The notes: generated by a model not told the origin, from the letters alone. DNA of 64,000 nt from Mycobacteroides chelonae (GCF_016767715.1 NZ_CP050145.1:3844001-3908000), one strand, 5' to 3'; counted from the stretch's first letter, positions 48,810 to 58,920 are shown. Translations and numbers: made by a program.

Positions 48810-50444
48810 GTGACCTCGAGCGGGGCGGCTCCGGAACAGGTGCGTCGGGCCACGATGCCCATCCAGATCATGGTGATCTCGCAGCTGCTGATCCTCGCCG
48901 CAGTCCTGGTTTCCTTGCTGTTCGGCTGGCCGTGGTGGGCCGCGTTGTTGATCGCGATCGTGGCCTTGGCGCTCGTCCTCGGCCGTTGGGGCGGTCAGAC
49001 GGTCAGGCATTGGGCAGTTACCGGATTCAAGTATCTGACGGGCCGCACTTACCGAAGCTCGGGCAGCATCGCCGACACCCCCAGCAGCCAGGACAGCTGG
49101 ACCGGAACTCGTTGGGAGAACGGCAAACTCATCACGGTGCTGGAAGTCAGCGCAACCCAACGCCACCCCTCCGTCATCACCCCGGACCACTGCGCCACCG
49201 ACTCACTGGTGCCCCTGCGCGTGCTGCGGGAGTGCATGCATCAGAACGACATCGAGCTGGAGAGCATCGACGTCATCAGCAACGGCCAACGCACCGCACA
49301 GGGCACGGTCCTGCGCGGCGGGTACGACCGGCTGGTGGGCCCGCTACCTGCCGTCGCCATCCGCACCGTCTGGGTGGTACTGAGATTCGACCCCGGCGCG
49401 AACGTCGACGCGGTCTTCCGCCGCGGAGGCAGCCGGCGCGGCGCGGAACGATGTGCCGTCATCGCCACCGCACGGGTCCGCCGGGCATTGGCGGCGGCCC
49501 ACTGCGCCAGCACCATCCTGCAGGCGGGCCAGATTCACCGGATCAGCGCCGAAATGCTCCGGCAGTACGCGGGCGCACCCATGCATGAGGAGTGGGGCGG
49601 GCTCATGCTCATCGACTCCTACAACGTCGCGATGGGAATTGACCCGTGGTACATCACCGATGCCACCCTCACGGGACTGTGGGCGCGGCCCACGCTGGAG
49701 ACCACCGTGACGGTTCGGCTGCGCCCGGCCGCGAAGGGCCGCACATCGGTTGGCGCACTGGTGCGGTGGGCAACCGACGAACAACTTCCGATACGCCATT
49801 CCACGGGCATGACCTCACTGAACGGGAGTCAGCGCGACGCGTTCTTCGCCGGACTTCCCGTGGGGGCCATCGGGTTGGAGTACCTGACCCGCAGCATCGA
49901 GATGAGCAACGAGGAACTCGACGGCATTCATCTGCCGACATCGGGCTGCGGACAATTGATCGGCTCGGATATGTCCGGCCGCGCGATCGCCGCACGATTG
50001 TCCGGCCAGGGCGTTCACACCGTGGTGGTCCGCGCCGAACTCTACGTATGCCAACAGGTGGTGCTCAGAGCGGTGGCGATCGGAGCACTTGTGGTCGTGT
50101 ACACCGACCGTCCCCACATGTGGGATGTCATGGTGACCTCGATCGGCGACGCCAACCGCATCCAATTCGCCAGTGGCCCGGGCTTTATCGACCCTCGATG
50201 CACGCTGGCCGTGGTGGACGGCATGCAGCCGACCGCACTTCCCAGCAACTGCACGGCACTGCACATCATCAGCAGCGAGTACGACGCACTTCCGGCCCGG
50301 CCGGATGTCATCATCGACCAGCCCAATGGCTACGGCGACCACATCCTCTTGACCGCCGGTGGCGAGACCATCCAGGTCCGCCTCGTGACGGTCAGCGATG
50401 AGTTGGCCTACCTGGGCCGGCCGATACAGGCTTTCGCACAGTAG
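48810..50444 (+). CDS. eccE4: EccE4, ESX-4 peripheral membrane component
   Basis: GTG 48810 with AAGGGGG upstream gives 544 residues. Two membrane spans (about 15-50: LLILAAVLVSLLFGWPWWAALLIAIVALAL as two helices) are followed by a cytosolic domain with the EccE pattern (TVWVVLRFDPGANVDAVFRRGG). EccE is an outer ring part of ESX-1, -2, -3 and -5 but is missing from M. tuberculosis ESX-4; its presence here marks the M. abscessus type of ESX-4, where it is needed for full function. It diverges from eccB4, with 207 bases between them. Confidence 0.92.
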   Translation: MTSSGAAPEQVRRATMPIQIMVISQLLILAAVLVSLLFGWPWWAALLIAIVALALVLGRWGGQTVRHWAVTGFKYLTGRTYRSSGSIADTPSSQDSWTGTRWENGKLITVLEVSATQRHPSVITPDHCATDSLVPLRVLRECMHQNDIELESIDVISNGQRTAQGTVLRGGYDRLVGPLPAVAIRTVWVVLRFDPGANVDAVFRRGGSRRGAERCAVIATARVRRALAAAHCASTILQAGQIHRISAEMLRQYAGAPMHEEWGGLMLIDSYNVAMGIDPWYITDATLTGLWARPTLETTVTVRLRPAAKGRTSVGALVRWATDEQLPIRHSTGMTSLNGSQRDAFFAGLPVGAIGLEYLTRSIEMSNEELDGIHLPTSGCGQLIGSDMSGRAIAARLSGQGVHTVVVRAELYVCQQVVLRAVAIGALVVVYTDRPHMWDVMVTSIGDANRIQFASGPGFIDPRCTLAVVDGMQPTALPSNCTALHIISSEYDALPARPDVIIDQPNGYGDHILLTAGGETIQVRLVTVSDELAYLGRPIQAFAQ

Positions 50445-50457
50445 AAGTTTCGCGGCT

Positions 50458-51012
50458 TCAGGGCTCGTCGCGCATGCGCTCCCGGTAGGCGGCCACATGC
50501 TGCCGGTTACCGCAGTTTCCGGTGTCACAGAACATCCTGGATCTGTTGCGCGACAGGTCGATCAGGACGGCATCACAATCCGGGGCGGCACAGGTCTTCA
50601 AACGCCGCTGTTCGCCGGTGCGCACCAGGTCCGCGAACACCATGGCGGTCTCGGCACCGAGGCGGTCCGCGAGCGGCGCGTCGCTGGCCGCCATGTGCAG
50701 GTGCCAATCGGGTTCCTCGACATGCCGGGTGAGCCACGGCGAGGCGTGGGTATCGGCCAGCAACGCGTTGACCTGCCGAACCACGTATTCCTCGTCGTTG
50801 ATATGCGCCCAGATATCGCCCAATCGGGTCCGTAGCGTCTTCACGGCCTGCAGCTCGGCCTCATCGCCGTCACGCCTGCCGGTCCAGCCGTACCGATCCA
50901 ACAGCGGCGGTAGAGCGTCCGGATCAGGGAGCAGTTCCCGATCGTTGCGGGCGGTGTTGATCAGCTCAGCCGCAGATTTCAGCCCCTGCTCCGTGTCATG
51001 AGTGAAAAGCAT
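50458..51012 (-). CDS. CGNR zinc-finger protein (stress-related regulator type)
   Basis: ATG 51012 gives 184 residues; the frame to 51033 adds only seven. The C-terminal CGNR motif (MFCDTGNCGNRQHVAAYRER) and its Cys pair (CAAPDCDAVL) form a zinc-binding module; the N-terminal part is helical. CGNR proteins are thought to be transcription regulators, sometimes sensing ligands. It faces the EamA gene over a perfect palindrome, which it may bind. Confidence 0.88.
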   Translation of the reverse strand: MLFTHDTEQGLKSAAELINTARNDRELLPDPDALPPLLDRYGWTGRRDGDEAELQAVKTLRTRLGDIWAHINDEEYVVRQVNALLADTHASPWLTRHVEEPDWHLHMAASDAPLADRLGAETAMVFADLVRTGEQRRLKTCAAPDCDAVLIDLSRNRSRMFCDTGNCGNRQHVAAYRERMRDEP

Positions 51013-51035
51013 TTGACACCTGACATCCTTCACTT

Positions 51036-51053
51036 ATACGGTCATGACCGTAT
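51036..51053. promoter_or_regulatory. 18-bp perfect palindrome between the CGNR gene and eamA
   Basis: ATACGGTCATGACCGTAT is a perfect inverted repeat. It lies 24 bases before the CGNR start and 32 bases before the transporter start, so one bound protein could control both. Confidence 0.85.
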
Positions 51054-51084
51054 TCGATTTTACTCATGACACGCGGGAGGTGCG

Positions 51085-52137
51085 GTGAACGACAGGGCCA
51101 CTTTCCGGGCGGGCGTGATCCTCGCCCTCGCCTCAGCCGCCACCTTCGGATTTTCCGGCCCCTTCGCCAAGTCACTCATGGCGGCAGGCTGGTCTCTGAC
51201 GGCCGTCGTCACCGCGCGCCTGGCCACCGGCGCCGCGGTCATGGTCGTGGCCGCCTGCATCGCGGCACCCGGATGGTTCTCCGAAGCTAGGCGCCACACC
51301 AAAGTCGTTGTGCTGTACGGGATCATTCCCGTGGCGGGTGCCCAGTTCTGCTACTTCGGCGCCGTCCGGCACATGTCGGTCGGCGTGGCGATGCTCCTGG
51401 AGTTCCTGAGCCCCATCCTGGTTATCGCCTGGACCTGGCTGTCCACCCGGCACCGTCCACACACCCGGGTACTTGCCGGCGCGGCTCTCGCGCTAGTTGG
51501 AATGCTGTTGGTACTCAACATCTTCAGCGGATCCCGCGTAGAGCCGGTGGGGGTGCTGTGGGGATTGGGCGCGGCGGTGTGCGCCGCGTACTACTTCATC
51601 TCGTCACACCGCGCGGGCGGCAAGGCGCAAGGGCTGCAACCGATCACGCTGACCACCAGCGGGCTACTCGTCGGCACCATCGCGGTCGGCGGCTTCGGGC
51701 TCACCGGGATCATGCCGATGACCTTTTCCACTCAGGATGTGCAGGTCGCGGGCTGGCATGCACCGGTCTACGTGCCCATCCTCATTCTCGGAGTGGTCAC
51801 CACCGCGATCGCCTATCTCACCGGCATCGCCGCCATCGCCCGACTCAAGCCAAGCTATGCGTCGTTGATCGCGCTCACCGAAGTACTGTGCGCGGTGATC
51901 GCGGGGTGGGTGCTGCTCGGGGAAACCATCGCACCCATCCAGTACGTGGGCGCCGCGGTCATTCTCGCGGGTCTGGTTCTGGCACATCAGGGCGCGGATA
52001 CCTCGGCGGATGCCGAATCCAGCGCAGCCGGGCTCTCGGCTTCTTTACCTGCGGGATTGAAATCACATGGCAGTGACAGCGAATTATCCGTAACCTCAGT
52101 GTGTGACGCTACAGCCGAATCCACGCCCAGCCAGTAA
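51085..52137 (+). CDS. EamA-family (DMT) membrane transporter
   Basis: The GTG at 51085 follows GGAGGTGC. The 350-residue protein has ten hydrophobic segments in two EamA repeats (SAATFGFSGPFAKSLM and WGLGAAVCAAYYFISSHRAG) and a long polar tail of about 45 residues. This class exports or imports amino acids, metabolites or drugs; the substrate cannot be told. Its 3' end overlaps the start of the first cutinase. Confidence 0.88.
   Translation: MNDRATFRAGVILALASAATFGFSGPFAKSLMAAGWSLTAVVTARLATGAAVMVVAACIAAPGWFSEARRHTKVVVLYGIIPVAGAQFCYFGAVRHMSVGVAMLLEFLSPILVIAWTWLSTRHRPHTRVLAGAALALVGMLLVLNIFSGSRVEPVGVLWGLGAAVCAAYYFISSHRAGGKAQGLQPITLTTSGLLVGTIAVGGFGLTGIMPMTFSTQDVQVAGWHAPVYVPILILGVVTTAIAYLTGIAAIARLKPSYASLIALTEVLCAVIAGWVLLGETIAPIQYVGAAVILAGLVLAHQGADTSADAESSAAGLSASLPAGLKSHGSDSELSVTSVCDATAESTPSQ
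52091..52096 (+). promoter_or_regulatory. -10 hexamer TAACCT for the leaderless first cutinase
   Basis: TAACCT ends six bases before the GTG at 52103 and lies inside the end of the transporter gene. Confidence 0.5.
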
Positions 52138-52789
52138 GTTGTTCACCGCCGCCGCACGCGCGGCGGTTGTTTCGGTTGCGGCAATCATGATGACCACGGG
52201 TCTCGCGGTCATCCTCCCCGCCACCGCTTCGGCGGCCTGTCCCAACGTCGAGGTTTCCTTCGCCCGCGGGCGTTCCCAGCCGCCAGGCGTCGGAAACATC
52301 GGCGACGGATTCATCAGCGCGCTGCGCAACCGCGTCAAAGACGTTGGTGTGTACGCGGTCCGGTACGACGCCAACACTGACGTCAGCGGCGGAGCGAACG
52401 ACCTGAGTGCCCACCTGCAATCGGTGGCCAACTCATGCCCCAACACCAAGCTGGTGGTGGGCGGTTACTCCCTCGGCGCCGGTGTCGTCGACACCGCGCT
52501 GGGTTTCCAGGGTCCCGTTTCGATCGGGGACTTCTTCAACTTCACCAATCCGGTTCCCCCGGAGGTCGGTGACCGCATTCGGGCGATCGTCACCTTCGGC
52601 AACATCGTCAACCGCTTCGCCCCGATCCAGAACCTCGCGGGCGCCTACTCCGATCGCGTCCTTGACCTGTGCAATGACGGCGACCCGGTCTGCATGGCGG
52701 GCGACAACGAGAGCTGGAAGTCCCACACCACATACCCGCCGGCACTCTTTGCGCAGGCTGCGGACTTCGCTGCCGCCCGGGTGAACTAG
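52103..52789 (+). CDS. Secreted cutinase-family esterase 1
   Basis: The 228-residue protein has a signal peptide ending near ASA-AC and a cutinase domain: FARGRSQPPGVG, the nucleophile Ser in VVGGYSLGAGVV, then CNDGDPVCMAG (disulfide and catalytic Asp) and WKSHTTY (His). Mycobacterial members (CFP21/Cut types) cut lipid esters in the cell wall or medium. Its start overlaps the transporter's 3' end by 35 bases, yet it has its own -10. Confidence 0.93.
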   Translation: MTLQPNPRPASKLFTAAARAAVVSVAAIMMTTGLAVILPATASAACPNVEVSFARGRSQPPGVGNIGDGFISALRNRVKDVGVYAVRYDANTDVSGGANDLSAHLQSVANSCPNTKLVVGGYSLGAGVVDTALGFQGPVSIGDFFNFTNPVPPEVGDRIRAIVTFGNIVNRFAPIQNLAGAYSDRVLDLCNDGDPVCMAGDNESWKSHTTYPPALFAQAADFAAARVN

Positions 52790-52792
52790 CCT
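52787..52792 (+). promoter_or_regulatory. -10 hexamer TAGCCT for the epoxide hydrolase-like gene
   Basis: TAGCCT overlaps the end of the first cutinase gene; seven bases separate it from the GTG at 52800. Confidence 0.45.
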
Positions 52793-52799
52793 CGCCTGG

Positions 52800-53789
52800 G
52801 TGACTGTTTCCCAGATCACCCACCGTCAGCTGTCGGTCAATGGAATCGACATGCACGTCGCCGAACAGGGCGAAGGCCCGGCGGTTGTTCTGTGCCATGG
52901 CTTTCCCGGGCTTTGGTACACCTGGCGCCACCAGCTGGCCGCGCTGTCTGCAGCCGGATATCGGGCCATCGCGCCGGATATGCGCGGATATGGACGCACC
53001 ACGGCGCCGCGGGACGTAACCGCCTATAACCGCAGCACGACGGTCAACGACCTCGTCGGCTTGTTAGACGCGCTGGATCTGCACGATGCGGTGTTTTCCG
53101 GACACGATTTCGGGGCACATCTGGTGTGGGACATGCCCGCCTGGGCGAGGGATCGAGTTCGCGCACTGATCCAGCTGTCGGTACCGCGCACCCGGCGACT
53201 CCCGGTAACACCGAGCGTTGGATTCAATTACCTTGCCTCTCAGCACTTCACACATCTGGAGTACTTCCAGGAGCCGGGCGTGGCAGAGTCCGAGCTGGAT
53301 GCGCAGCCAAAGACATTCCTGGCCACACTGTTCCACGCTCTCAGCGGGGCAAATCGCTATCTGGATTGTTGGGACCACCCGGCACGCGTGGGCGACAAAC
53401 GTAACGGCTACCTAGATGTCCTTCCGAGTCCCCCTCCCCTGCCATGGAATTGGCTTTCCGAGCAGGATCTCGACTACTACGCGGCCGAATTCACGCGCAC
53501 GGGATTCACTGGTGGCCTCAACTGGTACCGGGCCGAGGATCTGGTGTGGTCCCAGAATGAGCACCTGCACGACAGACCCATCGGCGTACCGGTGACCTTC
53601 ATCGCCGGATCGGCTGATCCGGTCCTGGAAATGCTCGGCCGCGACCCCATGACGGCTATGGCCGATCTCGTTCCCGGTTTGCGGTCGGTGCTGATCGTCG
53701 AGGGGGCCGGACACTTCGTGCAGATGGAGCGGCCTGACGCGGTCAACACCGCGATGATTGAGTTCCTGGGGTCGCTTCCGCCCAGGTGA
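52800..53789 (+). CDS. Epoxide hydrolase-like alpha/beta hydrolase
   Basis: The 329-residue protein has the epoxide-hydrolase pattern: HGFPGLWYTWRHQL oxyanion motif and the Asp nucleophile at 103 in SGHDFGAHLVW, with His near the end (EGAGHFVQME) and Asp in GSADPVLEM. A Tyr-bearing cap region (YLDCWDHPARVGDKRNGYLDV) lies between. It could act on epoxides or haloalkanes. It sits between two cutinase genes and has no signal peptide, so it acts in the cytosol. Confidence 0.85.
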   Translation: MTVSQITHRQLSVNGIDMHVAEQGEGPAVVLCHGFPGLWYTWRHQLAALSAAGYRAIAPDMRGYGRTTAPRDVTAYNRSTTVNDLVGLLDALDLHDAVFSGHDFGAHLVWDMPAWARDRVRALIQLSVPRTRRLPVTPSVGFNYLASQHFTHLEYFQEPGVAESELDAQPKTFLATLFHALSGANRYLDCWDHPARVGDKRNGYLDVLPSPPPLPWNWLSEQDLDYYAAEFTRTGFTGGLNWYRAEDLVWSQNEHLHDRPIGVPVTFIAGSADPVLEMLGRDPMTAMADLVPGLRSVLIVEGAGHFVQMERPDAVNTAMIEFLGSLPPR

Positions 53790-53834
53790 CATGGCCCATA
53801 CCGCACCGATATGACAACTAGATTGACTTACCCG

Positions 53835-53840
53835 TAGCAT
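53835..53840 (+). promoter_or_regulatory. -10 hexamer TAGCAT for the leaderless second cutinase
   Basis: CCCGTAGCAT is followed by exactly six bases and GTG 53847; the same CCGTAGCAT element stands before the third cutinase. Confidence 0.6.
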
Positions 53841-53846
53841 TCCCGT

Positions 53847-54473
53847 GTGACGACGTACAGTGCTGTTTCACCTGCAATCGCGCACGTCCGCCGGTGGGGA
53901 TTTCCGCTCGCCGCTCTGCTCATGTTCATCAGCCTGGTGACCATCTCGCAGCCGGTGACCGCGACCGCCGACCCGTGCGCCGCCGTGGACGTCTCCTTCG
54001 CTCGCGGCCGTGATGAGCCGCCCGGCCTCGGCCGCGTGGGTCAGGCATTCGTTGACGCCCTCGGCCCCAAGGTCGGCAGCATGAACGTCTACCCCGTCAA
54101 CTACAGCGCCGGACTGCTCTCCACCGGAGAAGGTGCCGATGACCTGCGCGCACACCTCAGCGACGTCGCATCATCCTGCCCGAACACCAAGCTGGTGATC
54201 GGCGGATACTCCATGGGCGCGACCGTCGTGGACGACGTCGCCAACAACCCGCCGCCGGACGTCGCTGGCCGGATCAGGGGAATCGCGACCTTCGGAAACA
54301 TCGACCGGCGCGGCGGTGGCATGACCGGCCCCCTCGCCGGACGGTGGATCGATCAGTGCAATCCCGGCGACCCGGTCTGCCAGGAGGGCGGCCGCTCGTG
54401 GACCGCGCACCAGACCTACGAGCAGACAAATCTGCCCGCTCAGGCTGCGTCTTTCGTGGCGGGCAAGCTCTAG
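53847..54473 (+). CDS. Secreted cutinase-family esterase 2
   Basis: The 208-residue protein has a signal peptide (hydrophobic run to TATA-DPC) and a cutinase domain with VSFARGRDEPPGLG, nucleophile Ser in VIGGYSMGATVV, CNPGDPVCQEG, and His in WTAHQTY. Corresponds in place and type to the Rv3451/Rv3452 pair beside ESX-4. Transcribed from its own leaderless promoter. Confidence 0.93.
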   Translation: MTTYSAVSPAIAHVRRWGFPLAALLMFISLVTISQPVTATADPCAAVDVSFARGRDEPPGLGRVGQAFVDALGPKVGSMNVYPVNYSAGLLSTGEGADDLRAHLSDVASSCPNTKLVIGGYSMGATVVDDVANNPPPDVAGRIRGIATFGNIDRRGGGMTGPLAGRWIDQCNPGDPVCQEGGRSWTAHQTYEQTNLPAQAASFVAGKL

Positions 54474-54503
54474 AGAAAGGGCACACAAGACCTCGCTGAC
54501 CCG

Positions 54504-54509
54504 TAGCAT
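54504..54509 (+). promoter_or_regulatory. -10 hexamer TAGCAT for the leaderless third cutinase
   Basis: CCCGTAGCAT is followed by six bases and GTG 54516. Confidence 0.6.
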
Positions 54510-54515
54510 CGTGGT

Positions 54516-55232
54516 GTGACCACGCATCAGCGGGGCACGAGGGTCGGCGTTGTCCTGAGTTATCTTGTCGCCCTGACGGTGTTCGCGCTGTCGGCAGCGA
54601 ATGTTGTCGGGCTTGTCTATGCGGTGCCTCACGCGTCGGCAGATCCGTGTTCGGACGTAGACGTCTCATTTGCACGGGGTCGCAAGGAGCCAGTCGGGTT
54701 GGGCCGCGTGGGCGGTGAGTTCGTGGACTCCCTGACCCCGCGCATCGAGGCGACCGGGGCCAGCATGAACGTCTACCCCGTCAACTACGACGCCGGCATC
54801 TTTTCGGCCGGCGGCGGGGCCAATGATCTGAGCAATCACCTGCAAGCTGTGGCAGCCAGTTGCCCCCGGACCAAGCTCGTCATCGGCGGGTACTCGATGG
54901 GTGCGGAGGTAATCGACACGATCATCGGTGTTCCGAACGTGGGCATCGGGTTCAACCGCCCCCTACCTCCCGCAGTGGGCGACCGCATCGCGGCTATCGC
55001 GACGTTCGGCAACGCCACCCACCGTACGGGCGGCCCGCTGAGCGGTATCGCCGGCGTATTCGGCTCGCGGGCAATCGATCTCTGCAATCAAGGAGACCCG
55101 ATCTGCATGGCCGGTCCCAACAACAGCTGGGACGCCCACACCTCGTATGAACGCACCGGACTTCCCGCTGAGGCCGCGGCGTTCGTTGCCTCGAAACTCA
55201 ACCGCCACGGCGAAGCCGAGCCCAGCGAGTAG
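54516..55232 (+). CDS. Secreted cutinase-family esterase 3
   Basis: The 238-residue protein has a signal peptide ending near ASA-DPC, VSFARGRKEPVGLG, the nucleophile Ser in VIGGYSMGAEVI, CNQGDPICMAG and WDAHTSYERTG. It is most similar to cutinase 2 (YPVNYDAGIFSAGGGANDL against YPVNYSAGLLSTGEGADDL), so a local duplication is likely. Its stop codon directly touches the truA stop (TAG then TCA). Confidence 0.93.
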   Translation: MTTHQRGTRVGVVLSYLVALTVFALSAANVVGLVYAVPHASADPCSDVDVSFARGRKEPVGLGRVGGEFVDSLTPRIEATGASMNVYPVNYDAGIFSAGGGANDLSNHLQAVAASCPRTKLVIGGYSMGAEVIDTIIGVPNVGIGFNRPLPPAVGDRIAAIATFGNATHRTGGPLSGIAGVFGSRAIDLCNQGDPICMAGPNNSWDAHTSYERTGLPAEAAAFVASKLNRHGEAEPSE

Positions 55233-56117
55233 TCAGTCCTTCCGGACTCGAACATCACGCGTGATCAACACGCGAGCCGCCATCTCGTCATCGGGCGGAT
55301 AGTCCACACCGACCAGTGTCAGACCACGCGCCGGTGCAGCAGCGAAATCGCTTGAACGCCTTTCCTTCTTGAGCAGGTCCGCGCACCACTGCACTGGCCG
55401 CCTGCCCTCCCCCACTACCAGCACCGCACCCACCAACGACCGCACCATCGACCAGCAGAACGCGTCGGCGCTCACGTGCGCGGACACCTGATGTCCATCG
55501 ACCGTCCAGTCGAACCGCTGCAATTCACGGATCGTTGTGGCGCCGTCACGATGGCGGCAGAAGGCCGCGAAATCATTCAGCCCCAATAGTTTCTGCGAAG
55601 CCTCGGCCATGGCCCCGACGTCCAGCGGGCGATGCCATCCGACGACATCGTGCCGCTCTAGAGGCAGCACTCCGAACGGCGCCGTGGAGAACCGGTATTC
55701 GTAGTGCCGCCGCAGGGCCGAGAACCGCGCGTCGAAATGCTCGGGGGCACGCCGTATATCGAGCACGCGCACGTCTTTGGGCAGGAAACGCGACAGCCGC
55801 CGGATCAGCCTGCCGAACTCAGGCGCATCCGCGGAGCGGGATCTACCGAGGATTTCTGGGAGCCGAGCATGCGGGATGTCGAGATGCGCTACCTGACCCG
55901 TGGCATGTACGCCCGCGTCGGTGCGCCCGGCGACGTACAGCGAGACCGGCTCGCCCACGATCGTCGTGAATGCCGCACCCAGCACCCCGGCGACCGTGCG
56001 TTGGTTGACTTGAGTGGCCCATCCCGCGAAATCGGTTCCGTCATAGGCAATATCGAGCCGTAAACGAACCAGCCCGCCACCGTCTCCGGTAGCGGGCTGG
56101 TTCTCAGGTGTGACCAA
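55233..56117 (-). CDS. truA: tRNA pseudouridine synthase A
   Basis: The 294-residue enzyme has [18 protein letters not shown] and the catalytic Asp motif [18 protein letters not shown]. It makes pseudouridine 38-40 in tRNA anticodon stems. It is the last gene of the ribosomal operon. A TTG at 56117 gives the long form; its first 15 residues are coded by a hairpin-forming stretch, so the true start may lie further in. Confidence 0.94.
   Translation of the reverse strand: MVTPENQPATGDGGGLVRLRLDIAYDGTDFAGWATQVNQRTVAGVLGAAFTTIVGEPVSLYVAGRTDAGVHATGQVAHLDIPHARLPEILGRSRSADAPEFGRLIRRLSRFLPKDVRVLDIRRAPEHFDARFSALRRHYEYRFSTAPFGVLPLERHDVVGWHRPLDVGAMAEASQKLLGLNDFAAFCRHRDGATTIRELQRFDWTVDGHQVSAHVSADAFCWSMVRSLVGAVLVVGEGRRPVQWCADLLKKERRSSDFAAAPARGLTLVGVDYPPDDEMAARVLITRDVRVRKD
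56067..56102 (-). terminator. Hairpin over the truA 5' end (rplQ terminator candidate)
   Basis: AACCAGCCCGC (56067-56077) pairs with GCGGGCTGGTT (56092-56102), and the stem continues after one mismatch with ACCG/CGGT around a TCTC loop. It begins 19 bases past the rplQ stop. If it ends transcription, truA would need readthrough or its own start. Confidence 0.6.
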
Positions 56118-56120
56118 AGG

Positions 56121-56687
56121 TCATTCCTTCTTGTCTGCGTCCTCGGCCTCGGGAGCCTCAGCCGTGTCGGCTGCGGCATCCGCCGCGCCTTCCGCCTCGG
56201 CAGCCGCATCGTCTGCAGTGTCGGTCTCGACCTCGACGACATCCTCAGCAGGAGTCTCCTCGACCTTCGCCTCTTCGGCCTTCTTGGTCGAAGCGACCCG
56301 GCGAGCGCGGTCGGCCTCAGAGGTGACCGTCTTCTCCTTCACCAGCTCGATGACCGCCATGGGCGCGTTGTCGCCCTTACGGTTCTCGACCTTGATGATG
56401 CGGGTGTAACCACCATTGCGATCGGCGTAGAACGGACCGATCTCCTCGAAAAGGGCGTGGATGACGTCCTTGTCGCGGATCTTCTTGAGCACCTCGCGCC
56501 GGTTATGCAGACCACCCTTCTTGGCGTGGGTGATCAGCTTCTCGGCGTAGGGCCGCAGCACGCGGGCCTTGGTCTCGGTGGTCTTGATCCGGCCGTGCTC
56601 GAACAGCGCGGTGGCCAGGTTGGCCAGCAGCGCCTTCTGGTGCGAAGACGACCCGCCGAGACGGGCACCCTTGGTGGGCTTTGGCAT
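56121..56687 (-). CDS. rplQ: 50S ribosomal protein L17 with acidic tail
   Basis: The first 115 residues are normal L17 ([24 protein letters not shown]...); beyond that an Ala/Glu-rich tail of about 70 residues follows ([20 protein letters not shown]...), a known feature of mycobacterial L17. Penultimate gene of the operon. Confidence 0.97.
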   Translation of the reverse strand: MPKPTKGARLGGSSSHQKALLANLATALFEHGRIKTTETKARVLRPYAEKLITHAKKGGLHNRREVLKKIRDKDVIHALFEEIGPFYADRNGGYTRIIKVENRKGDNAPMAVIELVKEKTVTSEADRARRVASTKKAEEAKVEETPAEDVVEVETDTADDAAAEAEGAADAAADTAEAPEAEDADKKE

Positions 56688-56747
56688 TGCGACTATCTCC
56701 TATTCGGGGCCGGCCCCCGTATCAGGTAGGACCGGGACGGATTGTGT

Positions 56748-57806
<1,059 letters not shown>

Positions 57807-57874
57807 CTATCTCCTTCTCGGCACCCGCTATTTGATGCCGGTCAGTGGGCCTGTAGCAGGATCGCTACCGGCGA

Positions 57875-58480
57875 TTACTTCGAGTAGAACTCGACGATCA
57901 GCTGCTCGGTGAGCGGCACGTCGATCTGCGCGCGCTCGGGGAGCTGGTGCACCAGGATGCGCTGGCGCTCGCCGACAACCTGCAGCCAGCCCGGGATGGG
58001 CCGCTCGCCGGCGGTCTCGCGTGCAACCTCGAACGGCAAGGTGTTCAGCGACTTTTCCTTGACGTCGATGATGTCGTACTGCGACACCCGGTAGCTGGGC
58101 ACGTCGACCTTCACGTTGTTGACCGTGAAGTGACCGTGCGAGACCAGCTGACGCGCCTGACGGCGAGTCCGGGCCAGGCCGGCGCGGTACACGACGTTGT
58201 CGAGACGGCTTTCCAGGATCTGCAGCAGCTGCTCACCGGTCTTGCCGGAGGACCGCACGGCCTCGGCGTAGTAACGGCGGAACTGCTTCTCCATGACGCC
58301 GTAGGTGAAGCGGGCCTTCTGCTTCTCCTGCAGCTGCTGACGGTATTCGCTCTCCTTGATCCGCGCGCGGCCGTGCTGGCCGGGAGGGTAAGGACGCTTC
58401 TCGTACGCGCTGGAGCCACCGACGAGGTCGACGCCCAGACGACGGGACTTGCGAGTGACGGGTCCGGTATAACGAGCCAT
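57875..58480 (-). CDS. rpsD: 30S ribosomal protein S4
   Basis: The 201-residue S4 begins MARYTGPVTRKSRRLGVDLVGG and has the S4 RNA-binding domain (SRLDNVVYRAGLARTRRQARQLVSHGH as its core). There are no zinc-binding Cys, as usual for the Cys-free mycobacterial form. Between rpsK and rpoA. Confidence 0.97.
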   Translation of the reverse strand: MARYTGPVTRKSRRLGVDLVGGSSAYEKRPYPPGQHGRARIKESEYRQQLQEKQKARFTYGVMEKQFRRYYAEAVRSSGKTGEQLLQILESRLDNVVYRAGLARTRRQARQLVSHGHFTVNNVKVDVPSYRVSQYDIIDVKEKSLNTLPFEVARETAGERPIPGWLQVVGERQRILVHQLPERAQIDVPLTEQLIVEFYSK

Positions 58481-58495
58481 TAGTTCAAGCCTCCC

Positions 58496-58915
58496 TTAGA
58501 CCCGGCGCCGCTTGGGCGGACGGCAACCGTTGTGCGGCTGCGGAGTGACATCGGAAATCGCGCCCACTTCGAGGCCGGCGGCCTGCAGCGAGCGGATGGC
58601 GGTCTCGCGGCCGGAGCCGGGACCCTTGACGAACACGTCGACCTTCTTGACGCCGTGCTCCTGCGCCTTGCGGGCGGCGTTCTCGGCAGCCAGCTGCGCG
58701 GCGAACGGAGTCGACTTACGCGAGCCCTTGAAGCCGACGTGGCCCGAGGACGCCCACGCGATCACGTTGCCCTGCGGGTCGGTGATCGAAACGATGGTGT
58801 TGTTGAACGTGCTCTTGATGTGCGCGGCGCCGAGGGGAATGTTCTTCTTTTCCCGGCGGCGGGTCTTCTGCGCCTTCTTGGGGCCGGAACCGGCGCCCTT
58901 CTTCGGTGGTGCCAT
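58496..58915 (-). CDS. rpsK: 30S ribosomal protein S11
   Basis: The 139-residue S11 has the basic start ([26 protein letters not shown]), the [18 protein letters not shown] core and the [11 protein letters not shown] end. Confidence 0.97.
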   Translation of the reverse strand: MAPPKKGAGSGPKKAQKTRRREKKNIPLGAAHIKSTFNNTIVSITDPQGNVIAWASSGHVGFKGSRKSTPFAAQLAAENAARKAQEHGVKKVDVFVKGPGSGRETAIRSLQAAGLEVGAISDVTPQPHNGCRPPKRRRV

Positions 58916-58920
58916 CGGGG

